From: Myxococcales bacterium
GTDB lineage: Bacteria > Myxococcota_A > Polyangia > Haliangiales > Haliangiaceae
NCBI GenBank assembly: GCA_016717005.1
Contig: JADJUF010000049.1
Span: 348,333-412,332, forward strand
Length of the DNA: 64,000 bases
Direction of reading: 5' to 3'
The notes beneath the pieces are model-generated. The model had not been told where the DNA came from, searched no databases, and saw only the letters and a list, made by a program, of their open reading frames with translations. Numbering within the stretch: the stretch's first letter is position 1; each line of letters starts with the position of its first letter. A program made the position numbers and the translations under genes. Of the stretch, positions 33,035 to 44,418 are shown in pieces.

Positions 33035-34060
33035 TCACATACCGCTCAGCATGCCAGCCTGGGCCACCATGGCCTCGAGCTGGGCCGACGTGAACTTGAA
33101 CGTCACGTTCACGTCCTTGCCCTTGGCGCTGACCTTCACGCCCTTGGCGTAGTCGGCGTAGGGCGTGCCCTCGATCTGGCCCATCGACATCTGCGCCATC
33201 GCCGAGAGGCCGGTCGCGTCCTTGTCCTCGGCCATGCGCATCTTGAAGACGCCGTCGACGCCGTCGCCGGTCTTGACCGAGCCGAAGATCGCGATGAACT
33301 TGAACGGCATCCCGGTACCCTGCAGGAACGACGCGTTGCCGTTGAGCACGAACCACGCGGCCGCGCCGGTGTCGGTCGCGTCGATCAGCGAGCTGAACGT
33401 GGCCGAGCTCATCAGCCCGTCGCCGGCCTTGGCCGCCAGCACCTTCTGCAGCGCGGCCTTGTCGGCCATCTCGTCGCTGCCCGGCACGCGCTGGATGACG
33501 ATGGTCTGGTCGTCGGCGAACATGAACCGGATCGGGTCCTTGCCCGGCTTGGTCAGCTCGACGTAGTCGCCGTCGATGTTGGCGGCGCGGCCCGACGCGT
33601 CGGGCGCGGCCGCGGCCTTCTTGATGCAGTCGGTGACCGCGGCCTTGTCGAAGCCGCGCACGAACACCGTCAGCTCCTCCATCTGCTTGCCGCGTCCGGC
33701 CGCGAGCGCGCCGGACGCCTTCTCGATCGGATCCCAGCCGCACATCGCCTTGAACTGCGACAGCTCGGTGCCGATCTGGCCCATGAGCTTGTCCTCGTAC
33801 TTCTTCCACAGGCCGCTGCTGCGGATCTGCTTGAAGTCGATCGCGATGACCATCTCGGAGGTCGCCGGCATCATCGACAGCGCGCGCGCGAGGCCGCCGT
33901 TGGGCGCGACCGCGGACGCGCCGGCCATGCCCTTGCCGCCACCGCCACCGCCACCGCTCTTGGAGCCCTTGTCACACGCGCCCAGGAGCGCGAGCGCGGT
34001 ACCCACGACCAGCGCGGTGCGCAGGCCAAACTTGCTCGAACGACCAACCTTCATCGACAT
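33035..34060 (-). CDS. Lipoprotein, tandem paralogue of the previous gene
   Basis: 341 residues from ATG 34060, which has GGAGG five bases upstream; the TTG twelve bases further up would put the ribosome site inside the gene. Signal peptide ends in LLGAC, then a Gly-rich spacer. Conserved body: PATSEMVIAIDFKQIRSSGL, FVRGFDKAAVTDCIKKAA, FMFADDQTIVIQRVPGSDEM. It ends 1 bp before the next gene begins, so the two are one operon. No enzymatic motif is visible. Confidence 0.75.
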   Translation of the reverse strand: MSMKVGRSSKFGLRTALVVGTALALLGACDKGSKSGGGGGGGKGMAGASAVAPNGGLARALSMMPATSEMVIAIDFKQIRSSGLWKKYEDKLMGQIGTELSQFKAMCGWDPIEKASGALAAGRGKQMEELTVFVRGFDKAAVTDCIKKAAAAPDASGRAANIDGDYVELTKPGKDPIRFMFADDQTIVIQRVPGSDEMADKAALQKVLAAKAGDGLMSSATFSSLIDATDTGAAAWFVLNGNASFLQGTGMPFKFIAIFGSVKTGDGVDGVFKMRMAEDKDATGLSAMAQMSMGQIEGTPYADYAKGVKVSAKGKDVNVTFKFTSAQLEAMVAQAGMLSGM

Positions 34061-34140
34061 GAGATCCTCCAACGTCGGGGCGTTGTAACACGGCCGCCCA
34101 CGCCTGCAACAGCGACGGCTCGCCGGTGTATACGTCGCCG

Positions 34141-34851
34141 ATGCCCTGGAAGCGCTATCGCCTGCGCGACGCCGACGTCTGGGCCGAGGTGGACGCCACC
34201 GGCGCGCTCCTCGCCGACAGCGAGGGCCGGGTCGCGATCGTCTACAAGAAGGAGCCCGCCGCCAAGGTCTACCGCGCCAGCGGCAAGAACCTGGGCGCGG
34301 TGGCCGGCGCGCCCATCGAGGCCGATCTCGGCGGCGGCGCTGGCGGTGGCGGCGGCGGCGGTGGTAGTGGCGCCAGCGCGCCGGCCAGAGCGCGCGCGCC
34401 GGCCCGCGCCGCCAGCCGCGGCCCCGGCGCGCTCGGCCAGCCAGCCCCGGCCGACGCGGTGCACGTCTGGACCGACGGCGCCTGCACCGGCAACCCCGGG
34501 CCCGCCGGCCTCGGCGTGGTCGTGCTCGACGGCCCCGGCCGCCGCGAGCACAGCGAGTACCTCGGCCACGGCACCAACAACATCGCCGAGCTGACCGCGG
34601 TGCTGCGCGGGCTCGATCTGGTCGCCGATCGCGACCGCCCGGTGCTGGTCTACACCGACTCGAGCTACACGATCGGCGTGCTGTCGATGGGCTGGAAGGC
34701 CAAGGCCAACGTCGAGCTGGTCGCCGAGATCCGCGACGCGCTGGCCCGGTTCGCCGACGTCCGGTTCGTCAAGGTGCCCGGCCACGCCGGCGTCCCCGAG
34801 AACGAGCGCTGCGACGAGCTGGCGCGCGACGCGATCGTCCGCCGGCGCTGA
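34141..34851 (+). CDS. rnhA: Ribonuclease H type I with N-terminal extension
   Basis: 236 residues from ATG 34141, with TATACG exactly 6 nt upstream. Residues 1-55 form a small conserved-looking basic domain, residues 60-105 are a Gly/Ala linker, and the C-terminal 135 residues are RNase HI: WTDGACTGNPGPAGLG (catalytic Asp), NNIAELTAVLRGL (Glu), VYTDSSYTIGV (Asp) and VPGHAGVPENERCDELA (His and Asp). It degrades RNA in RNA-DNA hybrids. The extension may bind nucleic acid. Confidence 0.92.
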   Translation: MPWKRYRLRDADVWAEVDATGALLADSEGRVAIVYKKEPAAKVYRASGKNLGAVAGAPIEADLGGGAGGGGGGGGSGASAPARARAPARAASRGPGALGQPAPADAVHVWTDGACTGNPGPAGLGVVVLDGPGRREHSEYLGHGTNNIAELTAVLRGLDLVADRDRPVLVYTDSSYTIGVLSMGWKAKANVELVAEIRDALARFADVRFVKVPGHAGVPENERCDELARDAIVRRR

Positions 34852-34946
34852 TCGACGCGGCGACCAGGCCGCCGAGGATCACGGACAGGTGCTGGGCGCG
34901 ATGACGCCCTGGGGGCTCGTCGAGCCGATCGCCAGGTCGCGCGCGG

Positions 34947-36134
34947 CTACCAGGCGCCGGCGACGCCGACGCCGGCGCCGTGGGGCATGGCCAGCGGCGT
35001 GACCTGCACCTGCGCCGCCAGCGGCGGGCGCAGGTAGCGCCGATCGGGCCGCATCGATCGGGTGAGGTGCGCCGCGAGCGCGAACCCGCCCCAGGTGCCG
35101 GCCAGCGCGATCCCGGCGGTGGCGCGGCCGAGCTCGTCGCCGGTGTCGTTGCCGCCGATGAGCAGCGCGGTGCCGAACCCGGCGACGCCGCCGAGCAAGG
35201 CCCCCAGCCACACCAGGCGCGCGCGCCCCGACGACCAGGTCAGGTCCTTGCCCAGCACCAGGCCGGCGCCGGCGCCGAGGTCGAGGCCCGCGGTCATCGT
35301 GTAGAGCACGGTGTCGCTGGAGACGTCGGGGTTGGTGACGATCAGGCCGAGGCCGGCCGAGGCGATGCCGAGCGTGGCCATCGTGCCGACGAAGCTCATC
35401 TGGCCCCGGGTCGGGCGCGCGCTGTCGCCGTAGAGCAGGCCGGCGCCGCCGCCGAGCACCAGCCCCGACAGCACCGCCATCTGGAACCTCTCCGAGGTGT
35501 CGGCGCCCAGCGGATCGGCCAGCAAGAGGCCGTTGATCGCGCCGATCAGCATGCCGGTCGAGTACCCCTCGGCCATGCCGCCGCTGATCGAGCGACCGCG
35601 GCTGCCGAAGAACGAGCCGAGGAAGCCGGCGGCGGTCGCGCCGAGCACGAGCGCCGCGCCGCTGCGGACGTCGCCGGTGTCCGACAGATCGACCAGCACC
35701 ACGCCGGCGTACAGCGACGCCAGGGTGGTGGACACGACGAAGCTGGTCCGCCCGTCGGCGGGATCTTCGCCGTCGTCGTCGGCCCCGTCCGCGGCCCCGC
35801 CGAACACCAGCCGCGCCTGGCGCCCGGCGAGGTCATCGGCGAGCCGCGCCAGCTCCCGGGCGGCGCCGCGCAGTTCGGGATCGAGCGCGAGCTGGGCGGC
35901 GGTCGTCAGCTTGGCCCGGGCGGTGGCGAAGTCCCCGGCGATCAGCGCGGCGTAGCCCTCGCGGTAGCTGGCCTCGCCCGGATCGGCGGCGACCGGCGGC
36001 GGCGCGACGATGTTCGGGCGAGGCAGCGGCGCGGCCTCCTCTGGGGATACCGGATCACCGGGCTGCGCGGTGGCCACCGCGACCCCAGCGACCAGCCCAA
36101 GCGCCAGACCTGCAAGGCGAATCCCGGTGTTCAT
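34947..36134 (-). CDS. Multi-pass exported membrane protein, hypothetical
   Basis: 395 residues from ATG 36134 (TACGAT 8 nt upstream). Signal peptide (IRLAGLALGLVAGVAVATAQ), then a helical segment with a TPR-like ASYREGYAALIAGDFATARA, an acidic loop, and a long stretch of about ten hydrophobic Gly-rich helices (for example VLSGLVLGGGAGLLYGDSAR). It ends in a Pro/Val tail. Probably an inner-membrane protein with a periplasmic head. No family recognised. Divergent from the MerR gene. Confidence 0.65.
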   Translation of the reverse strand: MNTGIRLAGLALGLVAGVAVATAQPGDPVSPEEAAPLPRPNIVAPPPVAADPGEASYREGYAALIAGDFATARAKLTTAAQLALDPELRGAARELARLADDLAGRQARLVFGGAADGADDDGEDPADGRTSFVVSTTLASLYAGVVLVDLSDTGDVRSGAALVLGATAAGFLGSFFGSRGRSISGGMAEGYSTGMLIGAINGLLLADPLGADTSERFQMAVLSGLVLGGGAGLLYGDSARPTRGQMSFVGTMATLGIASAGLGLIVTNPDVSSDTVLYTMTAGLDLGAGAGLVLGKDLTWSSGRARLVWLGALLGGVAGFGTALLIGGNDTGDELGRATAGIALAGTWGGFALAAHLTRSMRPDRRYLRPPLAAQVQVTPLAMPHGAGVGVAGAW

Positions 36135-36190
36135 CGCCGCCGATCGTAGCCCGGCGCGCGCCCGGGACGGCGGCCGCGGACGATTTCCGG

Positions 36191-36219
36191 TTGACACTGT
36201 TATATGACAGTGACATATT
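36191..36219 (+). promoter_or_regulatory. MerR-style promoter with palindrome inside the spacer
   Basis: TTGACA (36191-36196) and CATATT (36214-36219) are 17 bp apart. Between and overlapping them is CACTGT-TATATG-ACAGTG (36195-36212), a perfect inverted repeat. The first codon (GTG 36227) starts 7 nt after the -10 box, so the message would be leaderless. The repeat is placed as MerR proteins bind, so self-regulation is likely. Confidence 0.6.
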
Positions 36220-36226
36220 GCAGCTC

Positions 36227-36810
36227 GTGACCGACTCCTGGACCATCGCCGAGCTGACCGAGCGCGCCGCCGTCGCGCTGGCCGATCGCGAGGCGCCCGA
36301 GAGCGGTCGCGTCCGCGCCATCCCCGACGAGCGCGGCGTCCGCTACTACACGACGCTGGGGCTGCTCGACCGCCCGACCCTGCGCGGCCGCACCGCGCTG
36401 TACGGCCCGCGCCACCTGGCCCAGCTGGTCGCGATCAAGCGCGAGCAGGCACGGGGCGCGACGCTCGCCGAGATCCAGCGCACGCTGCCGACCCTCGACG
36501 ACGCCGCGCTCGCCGCGCTGGCCGGGGTCGAGGTCACGCCGCCGCCTCGGCCCGCCGCCCGGGCCGAGTTCTGGCGCGCGCGCCCGGTCGCGCCGGCCCC
36601 GATCGTCGCCGAGCCGACCGTCACCGTCATCGCGCCAGCCGCGCCCGCGCTGCGCGTCGAGCTCGAGCTCGACGGCGTGCGCGTGTCGTTCGTGCCCACC
36701 CGTCCCCTGACCGACGCCGACGTCGCCGCGCTGCGCTCCGCCGCCGCGCCGCTCGGCGCCGAGCTGCTCCGCCGTCACCTCGTCACCCCCACCCTGGAGT
36801 CCGCCCATGA
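36227..36810 (+). CDS. MerR family regulator, one frameshift near its end
   Basis: The protein starts at GTG 36227 with a MerR-type winged helix (WTIAELTERAAVALADREAP, RYYTTLGLLDRPTLRG, LYGPRHLAQLVAIKREQARG, LAEIQRTL; about 1-95), a Pro-rich linker, and a small C-terminal domain (LRVELELDGVRVSFVPTRPL). In the given sequence the frame has no stop and runs over the next gene. If the C run at 36786-36790 lacked no base (one C more), the gene would end at TGA 36808-36810, overlapping the next ATG as ATGA. It probably controls the VIT/VWA gene behind it. Confidence 0.62.
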
Positions 36811-39365
36811 TCCCCATCGCCGTCGAGCCCGACCTCACCTACGCCCGCCGCGACTGCGGCTGGGGCGCCCTCGACACCGCGCTGGGTCGGTTGCCGCTCG
36901 CCGCGGTCGACATCGACGCGCGCGTGGTCGGGCTGACGAGCACGACCGAGGTCCGCCAGACCTTCGTCAACCACCTGCGCGAGCCGATCGAGGCGACGTA
37001 CGTGTTCCCGCTGCCGGATCGCCACGCGGTCCAGCGGTTCCGCATGGTCGCGGGCGACCGGGTGATCGAGGGCGTGCTCGACGAGCGCGGCGCCGCTCGG
37101 GCCTCCTACGATCAGGCCATCGCCAGCGGCCAGCGCGCGGCGATCGCCGAGGAGGATCGCGCGGGGGTGTTCACGATGCGGGTCGGCAACCTGATGCCGG
37201 GCGACGTGGTGACGATCGCCCTGGCGCTGTCGGGCCCGGTGGTGATCGACGACGGCGAGGTGACCTGGGTGTTCCCGCTGGTGGTCGCGCCGCGCTACGT
37301 GCCGGGCGTGCCGCTGCCGGGCGAGCAGGCCGGGCTCGGCATCGTCGGCGACACCGACCACGTGCCCGACGCGTCGCGGATCTCGCCGCCGGTGCTCTTG
37401 CCGGGCATGCCCAGCCCGGTGCGGCTGGGCGTGCGCCTGACCGTCGACGGCGGCGGCCTGCCGATGGGCAACCTGCGCGCCAACCTGGCCGAGGTCGACG
37501 CCAAGGCCGACGGCCGCGGCTGGCAGATCGCGCTGCGCCCGGGCCAGCGGCTCGATCGCGATCTGGTGCTGCGCTGGCAGCTCGGCGGCACGACCCTGTG
37601 CTCGAGCGCGGTCTGGGCGCCCGACGCGATCGGCGCCGGCGGTACGCTCGCGGTGACGGTGGTGCCGCCGATCGGCAGCGCCGCCGGCGGGCGCCCGCGC
37701 GACGTCGCGATCATCCTCGATCGCTCGGGCTCGATGGAGGGCTGGAAGATGGTCGCGGCCCGGCGCGCCGCGGCCCGCATCGTCGACAGCCTGACCGAGC
37801 GCGACCGCTTCATGGTGCTCGCGTTCGACGATCGGATCGAGAGCCCGCACCGGGGCCTCGTCGCCGCGACCGATCGCCACCGGTTCCAGGCGGTCGAGTT
37901 CCTGGCGCGGGTCGACTCGCGCGGCGGCACCGAGCTGGCCCAGCCGCTGCGCGCGGCGGTGACCGGCCTGCCCGCCGACGGCCGCCGCGATCAGGTGCTG
38001 GTGCTGGTCACCGACGGCCAGGTCGGCAACGAGGATCAGATCCTCGCCGCGCTCGGCCACGAGCTCGGGCGCGTGCGCATGTTCACGCTCGGCATCGACC
38101 GCGCGGTCAACGCCGCGTTCCTGCGGCGCCTGGCCGGGCTCGGCGGCGGCGCGTGCGAGCTGGTCGAGTCCGAGGATCGCCTCGACGAGGTGATGGGCAA
38201 GATCCACCGCCGCATCGCCACGCCGATCCTGACCGACCTCGAGGTCGCCGGCCCCGGGCTCGACCCGCGCAGCCAGGCGCCGCGGCGGCTGCCGTCGGTG
38301 TTCGCCGGCGCGCCGGTGACGATCTACCTGCGCTGCGCGGAGCGTCCGGTCCCCGGACAGATCATCGAGGTCCGGGGCCGGCTGCCGGCCGGCGCCACCA
38401 CCGTCGTCGCCGTGCCGCTCGACGCGGCCCGGCCGGCGGTCGATCTCGAGGCGACCTGGGCGCGGGCGCACATCCGCGATCTCGAGGACCGCTACGCCGC
38501 GGGCGAGGCGACCAGCGGCCTCGAGCGCGAGATCGTCGAGGTGTCGCTGCGCCACCACGTGCTGTCGCGCTTCACCGCGTTCGTCGCGATCGATCGCAGC
38601 CAGGTCGTCAACCGCGCCGGCGCGCCCCGCCCGATCGTGCAGCCGGTCGAGCACCCGGCCGGCTGGGGGGCGCCGAGCGCGCCGCCGCCGCCGCCGAGCT
38701 ACGCCCCGGCGCCGGTCACCTACAAGTCGATGGCGGCGCCGCTCGGGGGCGCGACCCGCGGTCGAGCCGCGCCGATGAGCCCGGCGCCGATGGCCCGGGC
38801 CCCGGCCCAGAGCGACGACGGCCCGATGGCCGCGTGCGAGGAGGCGGCGCCCGACCGCGCGATGGCCTCGCTGGTCCGCGACGAGGAGGCGCCCGCCGAG
38901 CTCGTCGAGGACGGCCAGGACGCGTTCGCGATGCCGGCGGCGCCGCCGATGGCCCAGCCGACGCGACGCCCGACGCCGGCCCCGCGCCGCGGGCTGTTCG
39001 AGAAGCGCAAGGAGGAGCGGGCTCGCGACGAGGGCGGCGCCGCGCCCAGCCCGGGTGATCGCCCGTACCGGCAGCGCCTCGGCCTGGTCGCCGACGATCT
39101 CGCCGCCGCGGCGAGCGCCGCGGACCCGCGCGCGGCCGCGCAGCTGCCGGTCGCGCGCCTGGCCGAGCTGATCGAGGACGCGCGCTCGGTGGGGCTCACG
39201 GCGCTGGTCGCGCAGCTCGAGCCGCTCCTGGCCCGGCTGCAGGCGGCGCTGGCGGGGTCCGACCTGGCCGCGGTCCTGACCTCGGTCGTCCTCGCCGCCC
39301 GGGCGATCGCCACCGGCCACGCGCCGCCGCCGGCGCCGGCCACGCGCCGGTCGTTCTGGAAGTAG
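36807..39365 (+). CDS. VIT and von Willebrand factor A domain protein
   Basis: 852 residues. The N-terminal 135 residues are a VIT domain (TTEVRQTFVNHLREPIEATY, YVFPLPDRHAVQRF). A VWA domain follows (about 295-480) with the metal-site motif ILDRSGSMEGW (Asp near 303), RGGTELAQPL and VLVTDGQVGNED. The last 200 residues are Pro/Ala-rich linker and a helical tail. Many VIT-VWA proteins are secreted or surface-bound and bind protein ligands; here no signal peptide is visible. The ATG overlaps the MerR end and GGAG lies just upstream. Confidence 0.9.
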   Translation: MIPIAVEPDLTYARRDCGWGALDTALGRLPLAAVDIDARVVGLTSTTEVRQTFVNHLREPIEATYVFPLPDRHAVQRFRMVAGDRVIEGVLDERGAARASYDQAIASGQRAAIAEEDRAGVFTMRVGNLMPGDVVTIALALSGPVVIDDGEVTWVFPLVVAPRYVPGVPLPGEQAGLGIVGDTDHVPDASRISPPVLLPGMPSPVRLGVRLTVDGGGLPMGNLRANLAEVDAKADGRGWQIALRPGQRLDRDLVLRWQLGGTTLCSSAVWAPDAIGAGGTLAVTVVPPIGSAAGGRPRDVAIILDRSGSMEGWKMVAARRAAARIVDSLTERDRFMVLAFDDRIESPHRGLVAATDRHRFQAVEFLARVDSRGGTELAQPLRAAVTGLPADGRRDQVLVLVTDGQVGNEDQILAALGHELGRVRMFTLGIDRAVNAAFLRRLAGLGGGACELVESEDRLDEVMGKIHRRIATPILTDLEVAGPGLDPRSQAPRRLPSVFAGAPVTIYLRCAERPVPGQIIEVRGRLPAGATTVVAVPLDAARPAVDLEATWARAHIRDLEDRYAAGEATSGLEREIVEVSLRHHVLSRFTAFVAIDRSQVVNRAGAPRPIVQPVEHPAGWGAPSAPPPPPSYAPAPVTYKSMAAPLGGATRGRAAPMSPAPMARAPAQSDDGPMAACEEAAPDRAMASLVRDEEAPAELVEDGQDAFAMPAAPPMAQPTRRPTPAPRRGLFEKRKEERARDEGGAAPSPGDRPYRQRLGLVADDLAAAASAADPRAAAQLPVARLAELIEDARSVGLTALVAQLEPLLARLQAALAGSDLAAVLTSVVLAARAIATGHAPPPAPATRRSFWK

Positions 39366-39390
39366 CGATCGCGCGTGGTATCTCTGGGCG

Positions 39391-40176
39391 GTGCGCCGCG
39401 CCTCGGTCCTGCTCGTCGTCGCGATCGCCTGCGGTCGCGGTGAGCGCGCGCCGGCGCGGCCACCGCCGCCGGTCGTGACCGCGCCCGACGCCGGCGCCGC
39501 GGGCGCAGGCGACGTGGTGGCGGCGATCGCGCCCGACGCGGACGGCGCGCTCCCGACCGACGCGGGCGTCGACGCGCCGCTGGCGACGATCGTCGACTGG
39601 CCGGTGCCGTGGCCGGCCGAGCGCGAGCGCCTGATGCTGGCGTACCGGCGCCTGCACAGCGATCCGGACGCGACCGATCTGACGATCGCGCCGCGCATGA
39701 TCGTCTTGCACTACACCGCCGGCGGCTCGGCCAAGGGCACCCACGGCTACTTCAGCCGGACCCGCCTCGAGGAGGAGCGCGCGACCCTGCGCAAGGGCGG
39801 CGCCGCCAACGTGGTCTCGCACTTCCTGGTCGATCGCGACGGCACGATCTACCGGCTGATCCCCGAGACCCGCATGGGCCGCCACGCGATCGGCGTCAAC
39901 CACGTGGCGATCGGCGTCGAGAACGTCGGCGACGAGGCGCGCTGGCCGCTGACCGACGCCCAGGTCGCCGCCAACGTCGCGCTCGTCCGCGATCTCGCCG
40001 CGCGCTTCCCGATCGAGCGGGTCGTCGGCCACCACGAGGTCGCCGCGCTCAAGGGCACGCCCTGGTTCGTCGAGCTGGTCCGCGGCTACGGCAACAGCAA
40101 GGGCGACCCCGGCGCGCGCTTCATGGCCGCGGTCCGCGCCGGCCTGGGCGCGTCCCCGCTGGCCGCGCCGCCCTGA
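39391..40176 (+). CDS. N-acetylmuramoyl-L-alanine amidase lipoprotein (Amidase_2)
   Basis: 261 residues from GTG 39391, with TATCTC 6 nt upstream. Lipobox VAIAC at residues 10-14, an Ala/Asp-rich spacer, then an amidase fold: IVLHYTAGGSAKGTHGYF (zinc His), VSHFLVDRDGTIYRLIPE, GVNHVAIGVENVG, RVVGHHEV (second His) and KGDPG (zinc Asp). Such enzymes cut the bond between MurNAc and L-Ala in peptidoglycan, or act on anhydromuropeptides like AmpD/AmiD. As an anchored periplasmic enzyme it fits wall recycling or prey-wall digestion. Confidence 0.88.
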   Translation: MRRASVLLVVAIACGRGERAPARPPPPVVTAPDAGAAGAGDVVAAIAPDADGALPTDAGVDAPLATIVDWPVPWPAERERLMLAYRRLHSDPDATDLTIAPRMIVLHYTAGGSAKGTHGYFSRTRLEEERATLRKGGAANVVSHFLVDRDGTIYRLIPETRMGRHAIGVNHVAIGVENVGDEARWPLTDAQVAANVALVRDLAARFPIERVVGHHEVAALKGTPWFVELVRGYGNSKGDPGARFMAAVRAGLGASPLAAPP

Positions 40177-40188
40177 CCAGCGCGAAGA

Positions 40189-41289
40189 TCAGCGCCCGGC
40201 CAGGGCCTTGGCGTACAGCGCCAGGTAGTCGTCGCACATGCGCTCGGCCGAGTAGCGCGCCAGCGCCACCTCCCGGGCCCGCGCGCCCATGGCCCGGGCC
40301 GCGGCGGGATCGTCGAGCATCCGGCCCAGGGCCCGGGCGAACGCGCCCTCCTCGACCGCGGTCAGGTAGCCGGTCACGCCCTCGTCGACCACCGTCGGCA
40401 GGCCGCCGACCGCGGTGGTCACGACCGGCAGCCCGGCCGCCATCGCCTCGGGCACCACCAGCGGCAGGCCCTCGCTCTTGCTCGACAGCGCGAACACGTC
40501 GAACGCCGGCAGCAGCCGGGCCACGTCCATCCGCCGGCCCAGCACGTGGGCGAAGCGCGCGGTCGGCAGCGCCGCCACCGCCGCGTCGAGCGCGGCCCGG
40601 GTCGGCCCGTCGCCGACGAAGACGACGTGGACCTGCGCGCCCAGGCGTGGCGCGATCGCCGCGAGCAAGAGCGGCTGGTTCTTGAACTCGTCGATCCGCC
40701 CGACCGTGCCGACCACCATCGCGTCGGCGCCGATGCCGAGCTCGGCCCGCACCGCCGCCCGCGCCGCCGGGTCGGGCCCGAACTTCTCGAGCCGGATGCC
40801 GTTGGGGATCACCACCAGCTGGCCCTCGGCGCAGTCGCGCTGGGCCCGGGCCTGCTCGGCGGTCACGGTCGACACCGCCACGAACGAGCTGACCAGCCGC
40901 GCCGCCTGGCGCCGCAGCATGCGGTGGCCGCGCGAGCCGGGGTTGACGCCGTGCTTGGAGTGGATCGCGACCGCGCCGATCAGCCGGGCCGCCGGCGCGC
41001 CGTAGATCAGCGGCAGCGGGTTGTGGCTGTGGACCACCTCGACCCGGCGCCGGCGCAGCGCCCACGCCAGCCGCGGCACCAGCGTGAGGTCGGTGCCCGG
41101 GCCCTTGGGCACGTCGACGACCTCGGCGCCGACCGCGCGGAACTCGTCGGCCAGGGCCCCCTCGGGCGGCGGCGCCAGCGACACCGCGATGACGGTGTGG
41201 CCCCGGGCCCGCTGCGCGGCCGCCAGGTCGAGCGCGACCCGCTCCTGGCCACCCACGCCGAACGACGACAGGACGTGCGCGATGATCAC
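40189..41289 (-). CDS. Glycosyltransferase family 4
   Basis: 366 residues, GT-B fold. The N-terminus has VLSSFGVGGQERVALDL and VVHSHNPLPLIYG; the nucleotide-sugar half has VVGTVGRIDEFKNQPLLL and SSKSEGLPLVVPEAMAAGLP, the E-x7-E retaining GT4 signature. It transfers a sugar from a nucleotide donor at the cytoplasmic face. Next to a BY-kinase-like protein and UDP-sugar dehydrogenase and epimerase genes, it most likely builds a surface polysaccharide. It is on the opposite strand to them, sharing a 53-bp intergenic region. Confidence 0.9.
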   Translation of the reverse strand: MIIAHVLSSFGVGGQERVALDLAAAQRARGHTVIAVSLAPPPEGALADEFRAVGAEVVDVPKGPGTDLTLVPRLAWALRRRRVEVVHSHNPLPLIYGAPAARLIGAVAIHSKHGVNPGSRGHRMLRRQAARLVSSFVAVSTVTAEQARAQRDCAEGQLVVIPNGIRLEKFGPDPAARAAVRAELGIGADAMVVGTVGRIDEFKNQPLLLAAIAPRLGAQVHVVFVGDGPTRAALDAAVAALPTARFAHVLGRRMDVARLLPAFDVFALSSKSEGLPLVVPEAMAAGLPVVTTAVGGLPTVVDEGVTGYLTAVEEGAFARALGRMLDDPAAARAMGARAREVALARYSAERMCDDYLALYAKALAGR

Positions 41290-41342
41290 GCTCCTCGTTA
41301 CCGCGGCCCCGCGCCCGCGCGCAAGCCGGGGTACAGTGCGGC

Positions 41343-41945
41343 GTGGCCGACGCGCCCGCCCCCGCCGACGACGATCCGCTGGCCGTGCTGGGCCTGCCGC
41401 TGGCGACCGACGTCGCCCACCCCGAGGTCCGCACCGAGTGCATCCGCGTGGCGAAGCGGCTCCACGACCGCGGCGCGGTCGCGATCGGCTTCATCCCCAC
41501 CGACGATCAGGTCGCGGTGCCGCCGCTGATCATCCAGATCGGCAACGCGCTGTGCGACCTCACCGGGGGCACCATCGCCGTGGTCGACGCCAACGTGCGC
41601 TACCCCGGCCTGGCCCAGCTCGCGACCTCGCCCCGGGGCAACGAGGTGTTCTCGACCCGGTGGCTGGCCGGGTCGCTGGCGCTGCTGACCCCGGCCAAGG
41701 TCGAGCGCGCCGGCGAGGTGGTCCCGGCCCTGGCCCGGCTGCTGCTCGACGGCGCCGACCTGTTCGCCCACATCCTGTGCGACCTCACCGGCTTCGAGCT
41801 GATCGGCGAGCACGCCAGCGCCGCGGCGTGCATGGACGCGGTCGTCCTGGTCGGCCGCGCCCACCGGACCGACGAGGCCCAGCTCCTGGCCCTCGCCAAC
41901 CTCATGCCGGCCGACCGGTTCCTCGGGGTGCTGCTGGTCGGATGA
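41343..41945 (+). CDS. BY-kinase/MinD-like protein lacking Walker A
   Basis: 200 residues from GTG 41343 (TACAGT 5 nt upstream). The order of parts fits the C-terminal domain of Wzc/CpsD tyrosine kinases: RTECIRVAKRL before, a strand where Walker A belongs (AIGFIPTDDQVAVP, 48-60, with no GxxGxGKT), then IAVVDANVRYPGL (79-90) matching the Walker A' DADLRRP block, and a later aliphatic strand. ATP binding by the normal route is unlikely. It may be a scaffold or regulatory remnant in polysaccharide export. Its TM partner (Wzz part) is not nearby. Confidence 0.55.
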   Translation: MADAPAPADDDPLAVLGLPLATDVAHPEVRTECIRVAKRLHDRGAVAIGFIPTDDQVAVPPLIIQIGNALCDLTGGTIAVVDANVRYPGLAQLATSPRGNEVFSTRWLAGSLALLTPAKVERAGEVVPALARLLLDGADLFAHILCDLTGFELIGEHASAAACMDAVVLVGRAHRTDEAQLLALANLMPADRFLGVLLVG

Positions 41946-42092
41946 ATGGGCCCCAGGCTCGGGGCCGCGCCTCGTCGCGCAAGCGGCCGTGCGGCTCCGG
42001 GATCAACCCAGGTGAGCCCAGGGTTCGGCCCACCTCACGCCGCGCGACCCGTGCGCTTGCGTACGACCGGAGCATCATGCTTTCCTCCGCGC

Positions 42093-43379
<1,287 letters not shown>

Positions 43380-43389
43380 AGGGCCGCCG

Positions 43390-44412
<1,023 letters not shown>

Positions 44413-44418
44413 GCGCCG

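Noticed and set aside
36191..39058. A 955-codon MerR fusion protein
   Set aside because: After about residue 200 it reads the VIT/VWA gene out of frame; a single-base error at the MerR end is simpler.
36783..39698. Minus-strand ORF of 971 codons
   Set aside because: Antisense to the VIT/VWA gene, which has clear domains.
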